DNA of 64,000 bases from Pyrinomonadaceae bacterium. Its GTDB lineage: Bacteria; Acidobacteriota; Blastocatellia; Pyrinomonadales; Pyrinomonadaceae. Both the position numbers and the translations under genes were made by a program. Shown one piece after another: positions 30,519 through 40,122 of the stretch (the stretch's first letter is position 1; every line of letters begins with the position of its first letter). The stretch lies in the NCBI GenBank assembly GCA_021463165.1, contig JAJTWY010000013.1:48910-112909 (forward strand), given 5' to 3'. Under the pieces are notes generated by a model. The model was not told the origin of the DNA. It searched no databases and saw only the letters and a program-made list of their open reading frames with translations.

Positions 30519-31013
30519 ATGAACGAAAAAAAGACAATGCTAAGGCATTTTCTCGCCGCTCTTGCGTATCGCACGCAGAAAGCCCTACGCGCCGCGCCGG
30601 AAGGCTTCAGTAGCTTCGAAGCCGGCAATGGGGTGCGGACTCCGCACGAGCTTATCTGCCACATGCGGAGCGTGATCGGTTATGCCCGGACTTTTATTGT
30701 CGGCGGCAGCTATCCGCGTCCGGTTCCGGGAAAGGACTTCAGCGACGACATCCGGGCTTTCCACGAGGTGCTTACCGATCTCAGCATACGGCTCGCACAA
30801 GGTGAGGACCTGAATGGAATCACTGAGGAGCAGTTGCTGCACGGGCCGTTTTCGGATGCAATGACGCACGCCGGCCAGTTAGCGATGCTGCGACGGCTGC
30901 ACGAGAAGCCTGTTCCCTCTGAGAATTTCATCTACGCGCGTATCGACAAAGAAAATACCTCTGCGGACCAGCCTGACCCGGCTATGCCGGACGCCGATTG
31001 GCCGCAGAGGTAG
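30519..31013 (+). CDS. DinB-like damage-inducible family protein
   Basis: Four-helix layout with HAGQLAMLRRL motif. Confidence 0.65.
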   Translation: MNEKKTMLRHFLAALAYRTQKALRAAPEGFSSFEAGNGVRTPHELICHMRSVIGYARTFIVGGSYPRPVPGKDFSDDIRAFHEVLTDLSIRLAQGEDLNGITEEQLLHGPFSDAMTHAGQLAMLRRLHEKPVPSENFIYARIDKENTSADQPDPAMPDADWPQR

Positions 31014-31030
31014 ATCTCTGAGCGGCGGGA

Positions 31031-33148
31031 TCATTTCATCCCGAGATTCTTGACCAAGAAGCCATAGATATCCGCGGTTTCCTCGATCTGCTTGCTCGTA
31101 GGTTTACCCGCACCGTGTCCCGCCTTGGTCTCAATGCGGATGAGGATCGGTGCGTCGCCGGCCTGAGCGGCCTGCATAGCAGCCGCATACTTGAAACTAT
31201 GGGCCGGGAATACGCGATCGTCGTGGTCGGCAGTCGTAACCAGCGTTGCAGGATATTTTGTTCCGGCTTTTGCATTGTGGTAGGGCGAGTAGGCATACAT
31301 GACCTTGAAATCGTCAGCGTTCGTCGGATCGCCGTAATCACTTCGCCATGCCCAGCCGATCGTGAACTTATCGAAGCGGATCATATCCATAACGCCCACT
31401 GCCGGCAAGGCTGCGCCGAAAAGCTCAGGATGCTGATTCAGCACGGCGCCCACAAGCAGGCCGCCGTTCGAGCCGCCCTGGATGGCGAGCTTTGGCGTCG
31501 AAGTATATTTGTTCTCGATGAGCCATTTGCCCGCCCATGCAAAATCGTCGAAGGTGTTCTGTTTGTTCAGTCGCGAACCTCCTTTCCACCAATCCTTCCC
31601 GTATTCGCTGCCGCCGCGGATACATGCGACCGCGTAAACGCCGCCCATCTCCATCCATCCGATCCGTGAGATCGAAAACCCCGGCGTCGAGGCGATGTTG
31701 AAGCCGCCGTAGCCGTAGAGGATGGTCGGATTAGTGCCGTCAAGTTTGAGGCCTTTCTTGTGGGTAATGAACATCGGCACGCGGGTTCCGTCCTTGCTGT
31801 TATAGAAAACCCGCTTTACCTCAAAATCATTAGGGTTGAATTTCACCTTAGCTTGCCGGAAGAGCGTACTCTTGCCGGACCGCATATCGTAACGATAGAT
31901 CGTCGGTGGCGCATTATAGCTTGAGTAGCTGTAGAAGGTCTCGGTATCCTTGCGTTTGCCGCCAAATCCACCGGCGGAACCGATGCCCGGCAACGCTACG
32001 TCACGCACCCACTTACCGCTCACCTCAAATATCTTGATCTTTGTCGAGGCGTCGTTCATGTAATTGAGAACGAACTGGTTGTTGATGAACTGAACGCCGT
32101 TCAGCGTGTCTGCCGATTCGGGGATCACGTCCTGCCAGCCCTTGGCCTGGGCAAGGGCGTCGATCTTTACGACCTTTCCTCGGGCGGCGTCCTTGTCGGT
32201 ACGGAAATAGAAGACGGAGCCGTCATTGCCGATGAAACTCCAGCTATTCTGAAGATTCTCAACGATCGGCAATATCGGAGCTTTCGCCATGGTCAGATTC
32301 TTAAAATAGACCATATTCATGCGCTCGGTGCCTTTTCCGACGTTGATGATCAGCCAGTTGCCATCTTCCGTTACACTCCCGCCGACGAAGTACTCCTTAT
32401 TGTCGGGACGCTCGTAAACTACAGGATCATCGGATTGCGGCGTTCCCATCTTATGGAAATAGAGCTTTTGGAAGTAGGTGTTGGCCTTGAGCTCCTGTCC
32501 GCGCTCGACCGGCGCGTAGCTGCTATAAAAGAAACCCGAATTGTCATTAAGCCACGAAATGCCGCCGTAACGGTTCGGCGCCAACGTGTCCGGAAGCAGT
32601 TTTCCCGATGCGACATCCATGAATTTCCATTCTGATCTGTCGCTGCCCGCGATCGCGACGCCGTAGGCCCATATCTTGCCGTCGTCAGTGAAAGAGCTTC
32701 CGCCGAGTGCCGCCGTACCGTCGGCCGAGAGCTTGTTGGGGTCAAAAAAGACCGTCCCCGGATCATTGATCGACGATGTCCTGTAAAGGACACTCTGATT
32801 TTGGAGCCCGTCATTCTTTGAGTAGATATAGAAGTTGTCGGTGATCTTTGAGGGGGCCGAGAGACGCTCGTAGTTCCAGATCTCCGTAAGTCTATTCTTG
32901 ATAGCCTCCCGCTGCGGGATAGTACTGAAATAGGAGTCGCTTAGCCTGTTCTGAGCGTCGATCCATGCTCGCGTTTCCGGCGAATCGGTGTCTTCCATCC
33001 ACCGATACGGATCGGCGACCATCGTGCCGTGAAAGTTGTCGGCCTGATCGGCCCTTCGCGGCTTTGGGTAGTCAAACTTTGTCTGGGCCGGCAGTCCGGC
33101 GGCAAAAAAGGCACAGACGATCGCTAGAGCGAAAGATCTCTTAAACAT
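31031..33148 (-). CDS. Prolyl oligopeptidase (S9A)
   Basis: YPKPRRADQADNFHGTMVADPYRWMED; GGSNGGLLVGAVLNQHPELF catalytic motif. Confidence 0.96.
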   Translation of the reverse strand: MFKRSFALAIVCAFFAAGLPAQTKFDYPKPRRADQADNFHGTMVADPYRWMEDTDSPETRAWIDAQNRLSDSYFSTIPQREAIKNRLTEIWNYERLSAPSKITDNFYIYSKNDGLQNQSVLYRTSSINDPGTVFFDPNKLSADGTAALGGSSFTDDGKIWAYGVAIAGSDRSEWKFMDVASGKLLPDTLAPNRYGGISWLNDNSGFFYSSYAPVERGQELKANTYFQKLYFHKMGTPQSDDPVVYERPDNKEYFVGGSVTEDGNWLIINVGKGTERMNMVYFKNLTMAKAPILPIVENLQNSWSFIGNDGSVFYFRTDKDAARGKVVKIDALAQAKGWQDVIPESADTLNGVQFINNQFVLNYMNDASTKIKIFEVSGKWVRDVALPGIGSAGGFGGKRKDTETFYSYSSYNAPPTIYRYDMRSGKSTLFRQAKVKFNPNDFEVKRVFYNSKDGTRVPMFITHKKGLKLDGTNPTILYGYGGFNIASTPGFSISRIGWMEMGGVYAVACIRGGSEYGKDWWKGGSRLNKQNTFDDFAWAGKWLIENKYTSTPKLAIQGGSNGGLLVGAVLNQHPELFGAALPAVGVMDMIRFDKFTIGWAWRSDYGDPTNADDFKVMYAYSPYHNAKAGTKYPATLVTTADHDDRVFPAHSFKYAAAMQAAQAGDAPILIRIETKAGHGAGKPTSKQIEETADIYGFLVKNLGMK

Positions 33149-33309
33149 AACGGGTCCAAATACTCCTATTAGAAAGATTTGGAGTAAGTATAGACCGCGT
33201 TGATGTTATCGCGCAATTTAGCTCGGGCTACTCGTCGTCAGCGGACTTCTCACGGCCCTGCGGCCGTGGGATGATCGGCGTGCGTGCCGAGGCTGGGAAT
33301 AAAAGGTGT

Positions 33310-35586
33310 TTAGAAGACGGGCAATGTTTCGCAGGCCGGCGATCCCTGCGGTTCGTGCTCTTCGGCGGCATTCTCTTCCGGGAGCCAGCTTCGCCTTTCG
33401 TAGAGGAGCCTTTCCATATTCTCTTTGGTCTGAGGGCGGGCCAGTAAGTAGCCCTGGCCGTAGTCGCACCCGAGATTCTGAAGCAGTGAAAGCTGCGAAT
33501 CCGTCTCGATTCCTTCCGCGATCACTTTTTTCTTTAGGTTCTTTGCAAGCGAGATGATCGTTTGCAGGATCTCTGAATTCTCTCCCTTCTCGCCGACGCT
33601 GTATACGAAAGAACGGTCGATCTTCAAGGTGTCGAACGGCAGGCGATGCAGATAGCTCAGGCTGGAGTAACCCGTCCCAAAATCGTCGATGCTTAGTTGA
33701 ATACCGAGCAGCTTGAGTCGCTTGAGCATAGCGATCGAGTGTTCGGCGTTCTCCATCGCGGCGCTTTCGGTGATCTCGAGCTTGAGGCACGCCGGATCGA
33801 TCTTCGACCTTTCGATCGCCTGTTCCACGTCCGTGATCAAGTCGTCGTTTGAAAGGTGTTTGCCCGAGATATTTACGCTGACGATCAGGTTTCGAAAGGC
33901 CGGATCGATCTTTTGCCAGTAGGCAAGCTGCCTCGTCGTTTCCTCGAGTATCCAAACAGTGATCGGAACGATCAGGCCGGACTCCTCCGCGATCGGGATG
34001 AACTTGTTCGGCGGGATATTCCCGATCTCGCTGTGATGCCACCGCAGCAGGGCCTCGAATCCCATGAGGCTCCCGTCCTGAATGTCGATGAGCGGCTGGT
34101 AACTCATCGCCAGTTCTTTGCGGGTCAAGGCCTGACGAAGGTCGTTCTCATACCGGATGCGCTCGAGAAAACGCTCGCGGAGTTCCTTTGTGAAGATCGC
34201 CACTCCGCTGTTCCACTCCTTTGCGTAGTGCATCGCAATGTCTGCGTCGCGAAGCACTTCTTCGGGCGACTCGTATTCCGTATCGCATGGTGCGATCCCG
34301 ATGTTGACACCGATCGACACCTGATTGCCGCTGAGCGAGAAAGGATGCGAAATATTGTCGAGCAGCCTGCGGGCGACCTTCTGCGCCTTGCCGACCGAGC
34401 TGATCCCGGTGAGCAGGACGGCAAACTCGTCCCCACCAATACGGGCGACCATATCCGACGAATTCAGCATACGAACAAATCGCTTGGCAGCGATCATCAG
34501 CACCTTGTCGCCCAGAACGTGTCCGAGACTGTCGTTGATATGCTTGAACTTGCGAAGGTCCAGGAACAGGACGAAGAACGTTTTTCGCGGATCCTGTTTG
34601 TACTCGTCGATCATCACCCGCAACCTGTCACCGAAGTGTTTACGGTTCGGGAGATTCGTCAGCGAATCGTACAGGGCGGCGTGCTGCAGGTCGGTCTCGC
34701 TCTTTCTCAGCGCAGCATTCGCCTTTTCTTCCTTTTCCAGCGTCGCCGCCAGCTCATCCGCGTACTTTTCGGCTTCGCGTCGCCGCTCACGTTCGATCTC
34801 GGCCTTTGACCTTTCGGCGGTCTCCGCCGTGAGGATGGCGTCATTCACTTCGTTGATCGACTGCCGGTAGCTAAGATAGGCGATCAGCAACGCGAGGAAT
34901 GCGATGACGCCCGTGATCCCGTCGCCGTACTGTATGACCTTGAAGAGCAGTGCCGCGAGGCCCGCTCCGACGATCTGCGTCATCGAGCTCGAAAAACAAT
35001 CCTTTCGCCACGTCTCCCAAAACCCGGCGCCTCCGCGGATCCATACGAATGTCGCCGCGAGCAGCGAGGAGACGGCGAACTGGACCAGCGCAAGGCTTCC
35101 CAGTGTCGCTATCAGGTGCTGAGTCGTGCCGGGATCGGGCGTGATGAACGGCGCGCGCGGTACGTTCAGCCAAACAAAATACATTGCCGACACGGAGAGA
35201 GCATTGATCGAGACGTTTGTCAGGATCATCATCCGGCCGAAGACATACCCGCGGGAACGCAAATACAGGCAGTTGGCGAGCGATTCGAGAGCAGCGACCA
35301 CGACCGCTGCCGGCCCGCCGTAGATCAGGAAGGTAAGGAAAACTGCGGCGTCCGAGAAGCTGATCGCAAAGCGGGAACGGGGCAGCGTGAGGCTCAGGCG
35401 TGGAGCCGCCAGCGTTGCGAACACCAGGATCAGAAGGAAGCCCCAACTAAATGTGGTCCCGGGCAGATCAGATAGGGCAAGGCCAAAACCCACGGCCGCA
35501 GCTAGGCTGACCGTGCCTTTAACAAGATAGGAAACGGTTTCTCTGTTCAGGTGGGAGGGCTGTGCGAACAGGTCTGATCTTTTCAC
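33310..35586 (-). CDS. Membrane GGDEF/EAL domain protein
   Basis: N-terminal multi-TM region, RIGGDEFAVLL (GGDEF), MGFEALLRWHH (EAL-like), DDFGTGYSSLSYLHRLPFDTLKIDRSFV. Confidence 0.95.
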   Translation of the reverse strand: MKRSDLFAQPSHLNRETVSYLVKGTVSLAAAVGFGLALSDLPGTTFSWGFLLILVFATLAAPRLSLTLPRSRFAISFSDAAVFLTFLIYGGPAAVVVAALESLANCLYLRSRGYVFGRMMILTNVSINALSVSAMYFVWLNVPRAPFITPDPGTTQHLIATLGSLALVQFAVSSLLAATFVWIRGGAGFWETWRKDCFSSSMTQIVGAGLAALLFKVIQYGDGITGVIAFLALLIAYLSYRQSINEVNDAILTAETAERSKAEIERERRREAEKYADELAATLEKEEKANAALRKSETDLQHAALYDSLTNLPNRKHFGDRLRVMIDEYKQDPRKTFFVLFLDLRKFKHINDSLGHVLGDKVLMIAAKRFVRMLNSSDMVARIGGDEFAVLLTGISSVGKAQKVARRLLDNISHPFSLSGNQVSIGVNIGIAPCDTEYESPEEVLRDADIAMHYAKEWNSGVAIFTKELRERFLERIRYENDLRQALTRKELAMSYQPLIDIQDGSLMGFEALLRWHHSEIGNIPPNKFIPIAEESGLIVPITVWILEETTRQLAYWQKIDPAFRNLIVSVNISGKHLSNDDLITDVEQAIERSKIDPACLKLEITESAAMENAEHSIAMLKRLKLLGIQLSIDDFGTGYSSLSYLHRLPFDTLKIDRSFVYSVGEKGENSEILQTIISLAKNLKKKVIAEGIETDSQLSLLQNLGCDYGQGYLLARPQTKENMERLLYERRSWLPEENAAEEHEPQGSPACETLPVF

Positions 35587-35894
35587 GGCAAGTAGAACCC
35601 TTCTCGGTGTAAACCGAGTTATAAAAAGTTTAACACGTTTAACGCCGAAAAAGCCAGAAAAAATATAGGGTTACGCGGATAACTGTATATTCATTATACA
35701 CCTTGATTTTGTATAAAAAGTATCCATTCATCTAAGTAACTCATTTAGTTCAACTTACAAGATATTCACCGCTGAAGTGTTACCTGGATATACAGTTTTC
35801 CTCAAGATCCAGATCGTCGTCAGTTTCCGCAAGCGGTATCTGTAAATGTTGCAAACACAGGGGATAAAAAGTTGTTTATTGCTGTGGCACGCTT

Positions 35895-35910
35895 TGGCAC
35901 GCGCCTTGAA
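35895..35910 (+). promoter_or_regulatory. Sigma54-like promoter upstream of small repeat protein
   Basis: TGGCAC-GCGCC-TTGAA with GG-N10-GA spacing; 10-bp-phased duplicate TGGCACGC at 35885 and 35895. Confidence 0.5.
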
Positions 35911-35979
35911 ATAGGGAAGTGCAGGAAAGGGCAACAAGCAGGGTTTCAAAAACAAAACTGAACTTTTAGGAGAAGAAAA

Positions 35980-36285
35980 ATGAAAAACACGATCAAAGCA
36001 ATCACACTCGCAGCAATTCTGTTGGTCAGCAGCACATTCACGTTCGCAGCGGAGCGTACACGGGTTAGCGAGCCCAAGGGCAAGGGCTGCGACGCCACTC
36101 AGTCGGAAGGGATCATTGTTTTCGGTGCGAAGGATGGGATCATCGTTTTCGGTATCACCGGGATCATAGTCTTCGGAGCCGCAGACGGTATCATCGTATT
36201 CGGTCGCGGCCAGCAGCCGGCAGCATGCAGCGACAGGACCGGCATCCTCGTCAGCGACAGGACCGGGATCCTCGTCAGCGACTAA
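35980..36285 (+). CDS. Small secreted repeat protein (GIIVFG x4, TGILVSD x2)
   Basis: SD AGGAG, signal peptide MKNTIKAITLAAILLVSSTFTFAA, repeats at codons 44-75 and 87-101, Cys37 and Cys83 flank the first array; terminator-like hairpin downstream. Confidence 0.85.
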   Translation: MKNTIKAITLAAILLVSSTFTFAAERTRVSEPKGKGCDATQSEGIIVFGAKDGIIVFGITGIIVFGAADGIIVFGRGQQPAACSDRTGILVSDRTGILVSD

Positions 36286-36572
36286 CCCGGACACGTCATC
36301 CAGTTTCCACACCGGGGGGAACAAGAGCGGCTTCGTCGAGCGATCGGCGGGCCGCTTTTCCTTTTGTTCAAAAAAGTCGCGAGGCCGCTGACCCGGTCGG
36401 ATAGCTGCGGATTTCCGGCCAATGGTACGAGCAAGAATTCCCTTGACCGGAAATCCTGTCTATGAGACAATGTTGCACAGCATGGGTGTAAGACAAAGTA
36501 GCGATCTTTTTAAAAATTTTCGAGAAAACGGCCAGACATTCGCTCTAAGCCTTTGATATGACTAGACTTGTG

Positions 36573-36686
36573 TGTCCCCGCCAATGGGTGGGACAGCAGT
36601 GGGACAGGCGGTACGCCGGAACTTCGATATGTTGGTAACCCGTTGAGTCTATGATGTTTACGGGATCACGGCAAGTTGAGTGTCCC
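36573..36686. promoter_or_regulatory. Cluster of TGTCCC/GGGACA motifs upstream of RHH gene, candidate operator
   Basis: TGTCCCcgCC-AAT-GGgtGGGACA near-palindrome (36573-36595), further GGGACA at 36601 and TGTCCC at 36681. Confidence 0.5.
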
Positions 36687-36714
36687 AGCGAATGATCTCG
36701 GTATGGAGGTAATT

Positions 36715-36927
36715 GTGAGGCGAACCATCACCATCTCGGTGAACGACGAGATGCACAAAATGATCCGGGAAGGAACGCGGAGCCGTGCGTGCAGCACGGT
36801 CAGCGAGTACCTGCGGCTGCTCGTCCGTCGCGATCAAAAGCCCGAGCCGGCCGTGACCGAGCCGTCACGCAGGCTGCGGCGTGCAAATGAATGCATCGCA
36901 AACACCGATCGAAACTTTGATCTTTGA
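36715..36927 (+). CDS. Ribbon-helix-helix protein
   Basis: GGAGGT SD then GTG; RRTITISVNDEMHKMIREGTRSRACSTVSEYLRLLVRRDQ. Confidence 0.75.
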   Translation: MRRTITISVNDEMHKMIREGTRSRACSTVSEYLRLLVRRDQKPEPAVTEPSRRLRRANECIANTDRNFDL

Positions 36928-36938
36928 AAATCAGGCGA

Positions 36939-38111
36939 TCATCTGCCGGCAGATAAGCGCCGAAGATTCTCGACAGCGTTGGGGAGGACCTCGAGGGTTC
37001 GATCGATATCCTCTTCTTCATTGAATCGGCCGAAACTGAATCGGATGGCGCTGCGGGCACGGTCGTCGTTTTGTTCCAGGGCCCGTATGACCGGCGACGG
37101 TTCGAGGGTGCCGGAGGAGCACGCGGAACCAGTCGAGACGGCAATGCCCTGCATGTCGAGGTTGATCAGGAGAGCTTCGCCTTCGATCTGTCTGAAGGAG
37201 ATATTCGCAATATTCGGCAGGCGTTTTTCGCGATGCCCATTGAAAACGGCATTTGGAATGGTTTCGCCGATCCTGTTTTCGAGCTCATCGCGAAGGCGGC
37301 GAAGATAATCGGACGCCAGGTCGAGTTCGGCTCCGGCGAGTTCACAAGCTCGCCCGAAGGCGACGATATTTGGGACCGATTCGGTGCCGCCGCGGCGTTC
37401 GCGTTCCTGATGGCCGCCGATGTTCTGCGGGTGAAGGCGGACTCCGCGACGAGCGTAAAGGGCTCCGACCCCTTTGGGCGCGTATATCTTATGGGCGGAG
37501 ATCGAAAGCAGGTCGCAGCCGATCTCTTCAACATCGACCGGCATCTTCCCGACGGCTTGAACGGCGTCGGTGTGGAACCAGATCTTGCGGCCCGTATCGC
37601 GGAGCGATCGGATCATTCGCCCGATCTCATTGACCGGCTGGATCGTGCCGATCTCATTATTGGCCGTCATTACGGAGACGAGGATCGTCTCGGCCGTTAT
37701 GGCCGCCTCGACGTCTTCGATCCTGACTATCCCGTTTTCGTCGACGGGAAGGTATGTGACCCAGTAGTCCTGTTTTTCGAGGTCCTCGCAGACGTTCTTT
37801 ACCGCAGAATGCTCGATCGCAGACGTGATGATGTGACGGCCGTGTTTGTTATTCGCTTCGGCAAGGCCTCGAATGGCAAAATTGTTCGCTTCGGTGCCGC
37901 CGGACGTGAAGATGATCTCGTTGGGACGTGCGTTGATCAGCGCAGCGACTTGATGCCGGGCTTTATCGACTGCGGCGCGAGCTTCTTGCCCGTAGAAGTG
38001 GATACTTGATGGATTGCCGAATTTATCGGTCAGATATGGCATCATCGCCTCGACCACTTCGGGGGCGATCGGCGTCGTGGCACTGTTGTCCAGATAAACG
38101 CGGCGGAGCAT
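36939..38111 (-). CDS. Cysteine desulfurase
   Basis: VYLDNSATTPIAPEVVEAM, SISAHKIYAPKGVGALY (PLP Lys), STGSACSSGTLEPSPVIRAL. Confidence 0.96.
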   Translation of the reverse strand: MLRRVYLDNSATTPIAPEVVEAMMPYLTDKFGNPSSIHFYGQEARAAVDKARHQVAALINARPNEIIFTSGGTEANNFAIRGLAEANNKHGRHIITSAIEHSAVKNVCEDLEKQDYWVTYLPVDENGIVRIEDVEAAITAETILVSVMTANNEIGTIQPVNEIGRMIRSLRDTGRKIWFHTDAVQAVGKMPVDVEEIGCDLLSISAHKIYAPKGVGALYARRGVRLHPQNIGGHQERERRGGTESVPNIVAFGRACELAGAELDLASDYLRRLRDELENRIGETIPNAVFNGHREKRLPNIANISFRQIEGEALLINLDMQGIAVSTGSACSSGTLEPSPVIRALEQNDDRARSAIRFSFGRFNEEEDIDRTLEVLPNAVENLRRLSAGR

Positions 38112-38214
38112 ACACAGATACTACCGAATTGGTGGCGGTCAATGGAAGCCGTTCAAGAACAAAAGGCTGCCCGAAACGATCGGCAGCCTCGTGCTTATTG
38201 AGAAAAGGGGTGTA

Positions 38215-38715
38215 TTATTCGAGTCCGGTAAAGTTGACGTTGGACAATGAGCCCTGCACATTGACGAAGATGGGGGCAAAGCGATATCGCTTCGACGCGA
38301 CCGTCAGCGTGTAGTTCTGACCCGTAGCGACCAGATCGAACGTGTATAGGCCGAAGGACGATGTTGTCGCGATGCGCCGAACACCCGATCCGTCGATCAA
38401 CGTGACGATGGCATTTCTCAATCCGATCCCGGTCGGCGTGGTCACGCGTCCGGATACTGAGATATTGGACGATGGGGCCGCCGTTCCGCCCCAAAACCCT
38501 GAGGTAAGCTGAAAGCCGCCGCCCGAAGACGTCGTTCCGGCCAGCGATTGCCCGATGGTACCGTCGATCCGGAAATCGCCGCCCGATGACGCGCCGCCAC
38601 CGCCGGCGATAACGCTCTTTGTCATCTCGAAGTTACCGCCGGATTGGGCAAGCGAGAGGTGTACAGCGGCTAGAACGACAGTCGCTATCGTCGTGGCAAC
38701 AAGCACTTTTCTCAT
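38215..38715 (-). CDS. Secreted protein with carboxypeptidase-regulatory-like (Ig-like) domain
   Basis: Signal peptide; SISGRVTTPTGIGLRNAIVTLIDGSGVRRIATTSSFGLYTFD-type repeat. Confidence 0.75.
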   Translation of the reverse strand: MRKVLVATTIATVVLAAVHLSLAQSGGNFEMTKSVIAGGGGASSGGDFRIDGTIGQSLAGTTSSGGGFQLTSGFWGGTAAPSSNISVSGRVTTPTGIGLRNAIVTLIDGSGVRRIATTSSFGLYTFDLVATGQNYTLTVASKRYRFAPIFVNVQGSLSNVNFTGLE

Positions 38716-38953
38716 ATGGAGCTCCTATATCGGATCGGTTCACACGCATTCTATGTCAATTCGATATTAGGGGTCAATGAAAAACAGCTATTGCGGCTCA
38801 TCTTTATATGCGGCACGGGAAGGCTGGGAACGCCGGAGGTCTGAAAAGCGGATGTAACATTAAATTTCCCAAAATCCCGGGAATAAAGTAATGTGTAAAA
38901 TGGAGCAATGTAGCTGCACATAGAATTAGATTGCAGTTGGACAGGTGAGAATA

Positions 38954-40114
38954 ATGGATTTTGCTACAAAAGAGGTCTTTAAGCGCTGGGCGAGCATCTT
39001 GGTCGGTAGGCCAATTTCCCCAGTTTTCCTGAATATTTTGGTCACGAGCGTCTGTGATATGCGGTGTACGCACTGCTTTTTTACGGACGAACTTGACGAC
39101 CGGCCGCGCAAGAAATTGCAGATGAAAACCGACGAGATCGCCCGGATTTCGGAAACTTTGGGTGGAAATCTCGGTGTCTTGGTCCTCGCCGGCGGCGAGC
39201 CGTTCACCAGAAAAGATCTGCCTGAGATAGTTCGAGCCTTTTACGAGAACAACAAGCTTGACAGCGTTTATCTAATGTCGAACGGCCAGATCCATCCCCG
39301 GATCTTTCCAGATGTTGCCCGCATCATGGACGAATGCCCGAACCTTAATGTCTCGGTCGCGCTCGGAATCGATGGATTGAAGGATGCTCACGAGAAGATC
39401 CGCCGTAAAGAGGGAAGCTGGGATAAGGCGATCCACACGGCTCGAACGCTCCAGCAAATGAAGCGCGAGCAATACCCTAAGCTAGACATTCAGACCTGCA
39501 CGTGCGTGATGCATTCTAACGAAGAGACGATCTTTGATTGGTACGATTTCCTCAAGCATGACCTGAAGCCGGACAAGGTAAATATTAACTATATTAGACC
39601 TCCGTCTGCCGACCCCATCGAACTGGAGTTTGACCATCGTCGCTATCAGCAGCTCTCGAACATGATCCTTGAGGATACGAAAAGCGCGGCCCTGAAGAAC
39701 AACTACGGTGGCGACAGCGGTTTTTTCAAGGCAGCGGTCGACATCTATATGCACGATGTGATCGCCAAAACAAAAGAAGAAGAGAAGGCTCAGCTCAAAT
39801 GCTACGCTGGTTCCGCCGGAGCAGTGATCTACGACAACGGTGCCCTTTCGTCGTGTGAGAATAAGGCTGATGTGCTGAATCTCCGCGATTACGACTGGAA
39901 TTTCCAGGCCGCCTGGAGGACCGATCTGATGGAGGAGCGTCGCAAAGAGGCCGGTGCCGGGTGTTATTGTACCCATGAATCGAACTGCTTCTATCCGTCG
40001 CTGCCCTTCAATGCCGGCCATTTGGTGAATATCAAAAAACTCGAAAAGCAGATGAAAAAGGCCGCGAAATCGGCAGGATTTGCCGCAGCCCGAGAGGTGG
40101 CGTTGAAGGCGTAA
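38954..40114 (+). CDS. Radical SAM protein with SPASM-like C-terminal cysteines
   Basis: CDMRCTHCFF (CxxxCxxC); VLAGGEPFTRKDL; C-terminal CYAGSAGAVIYDNGALSSC...CYCTHESNC. Confidence 0.93.
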   Translation: MDFATKEVFKRWASILVGRPISPVFLNILVTSVCDMRCTHCFFTDELDDRPRKKLQMKTDEIARISETLGGNLGVLVLAGGEPFTRKDLPEIVRAFYENNKLDSVYLMSNGQIHPRIFPDVARIMDECPNLNVSVALGIDGLKDAHEKIRRKEGSWDKAIHTARTLQQMKREQYPKLDIQTCTCVMHSNEETIFDWYDFLKHDLKPDKVNINYIRPPSADPIELEFDHRRYQQLSNMILEDTKSAALKNNYGGDSGFFKAAVDIYMHDVIAKTKEEEKAQLKCYAGSAGAVIYDNGALSSCENKADVLNLRDYDWNFQAAWRTDLMEERRKEAGAGCYCTHESNCFYPSLPFNAGHLVNIKKLEKQMKKAAKSAGFAAAREVALKA

Positions 40115-40122
40115 GCTGGATC

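Noticed and set aside
33218-34042. 274-aa minus-strand ORF overlapping the GGDEF/EAL gene
   Set aside because: Out-of-frame shadow of the clear GGDEF/EAL coding frame; composition Arg/Pro-rich, no recognisable domain.
35800-35895. Possible c-di-GMP riboswitch upstream of the repeat protein
   Set aside because: Searched by eye for GEMM-like conserved blocks and found no convincing match.
35755-36324. Minus-strand ORF antisense to the GIIVFG repeat protein
   Set aside because: Antisense shadow; the plus strand has SD, signal peptide and in-frame repeats.
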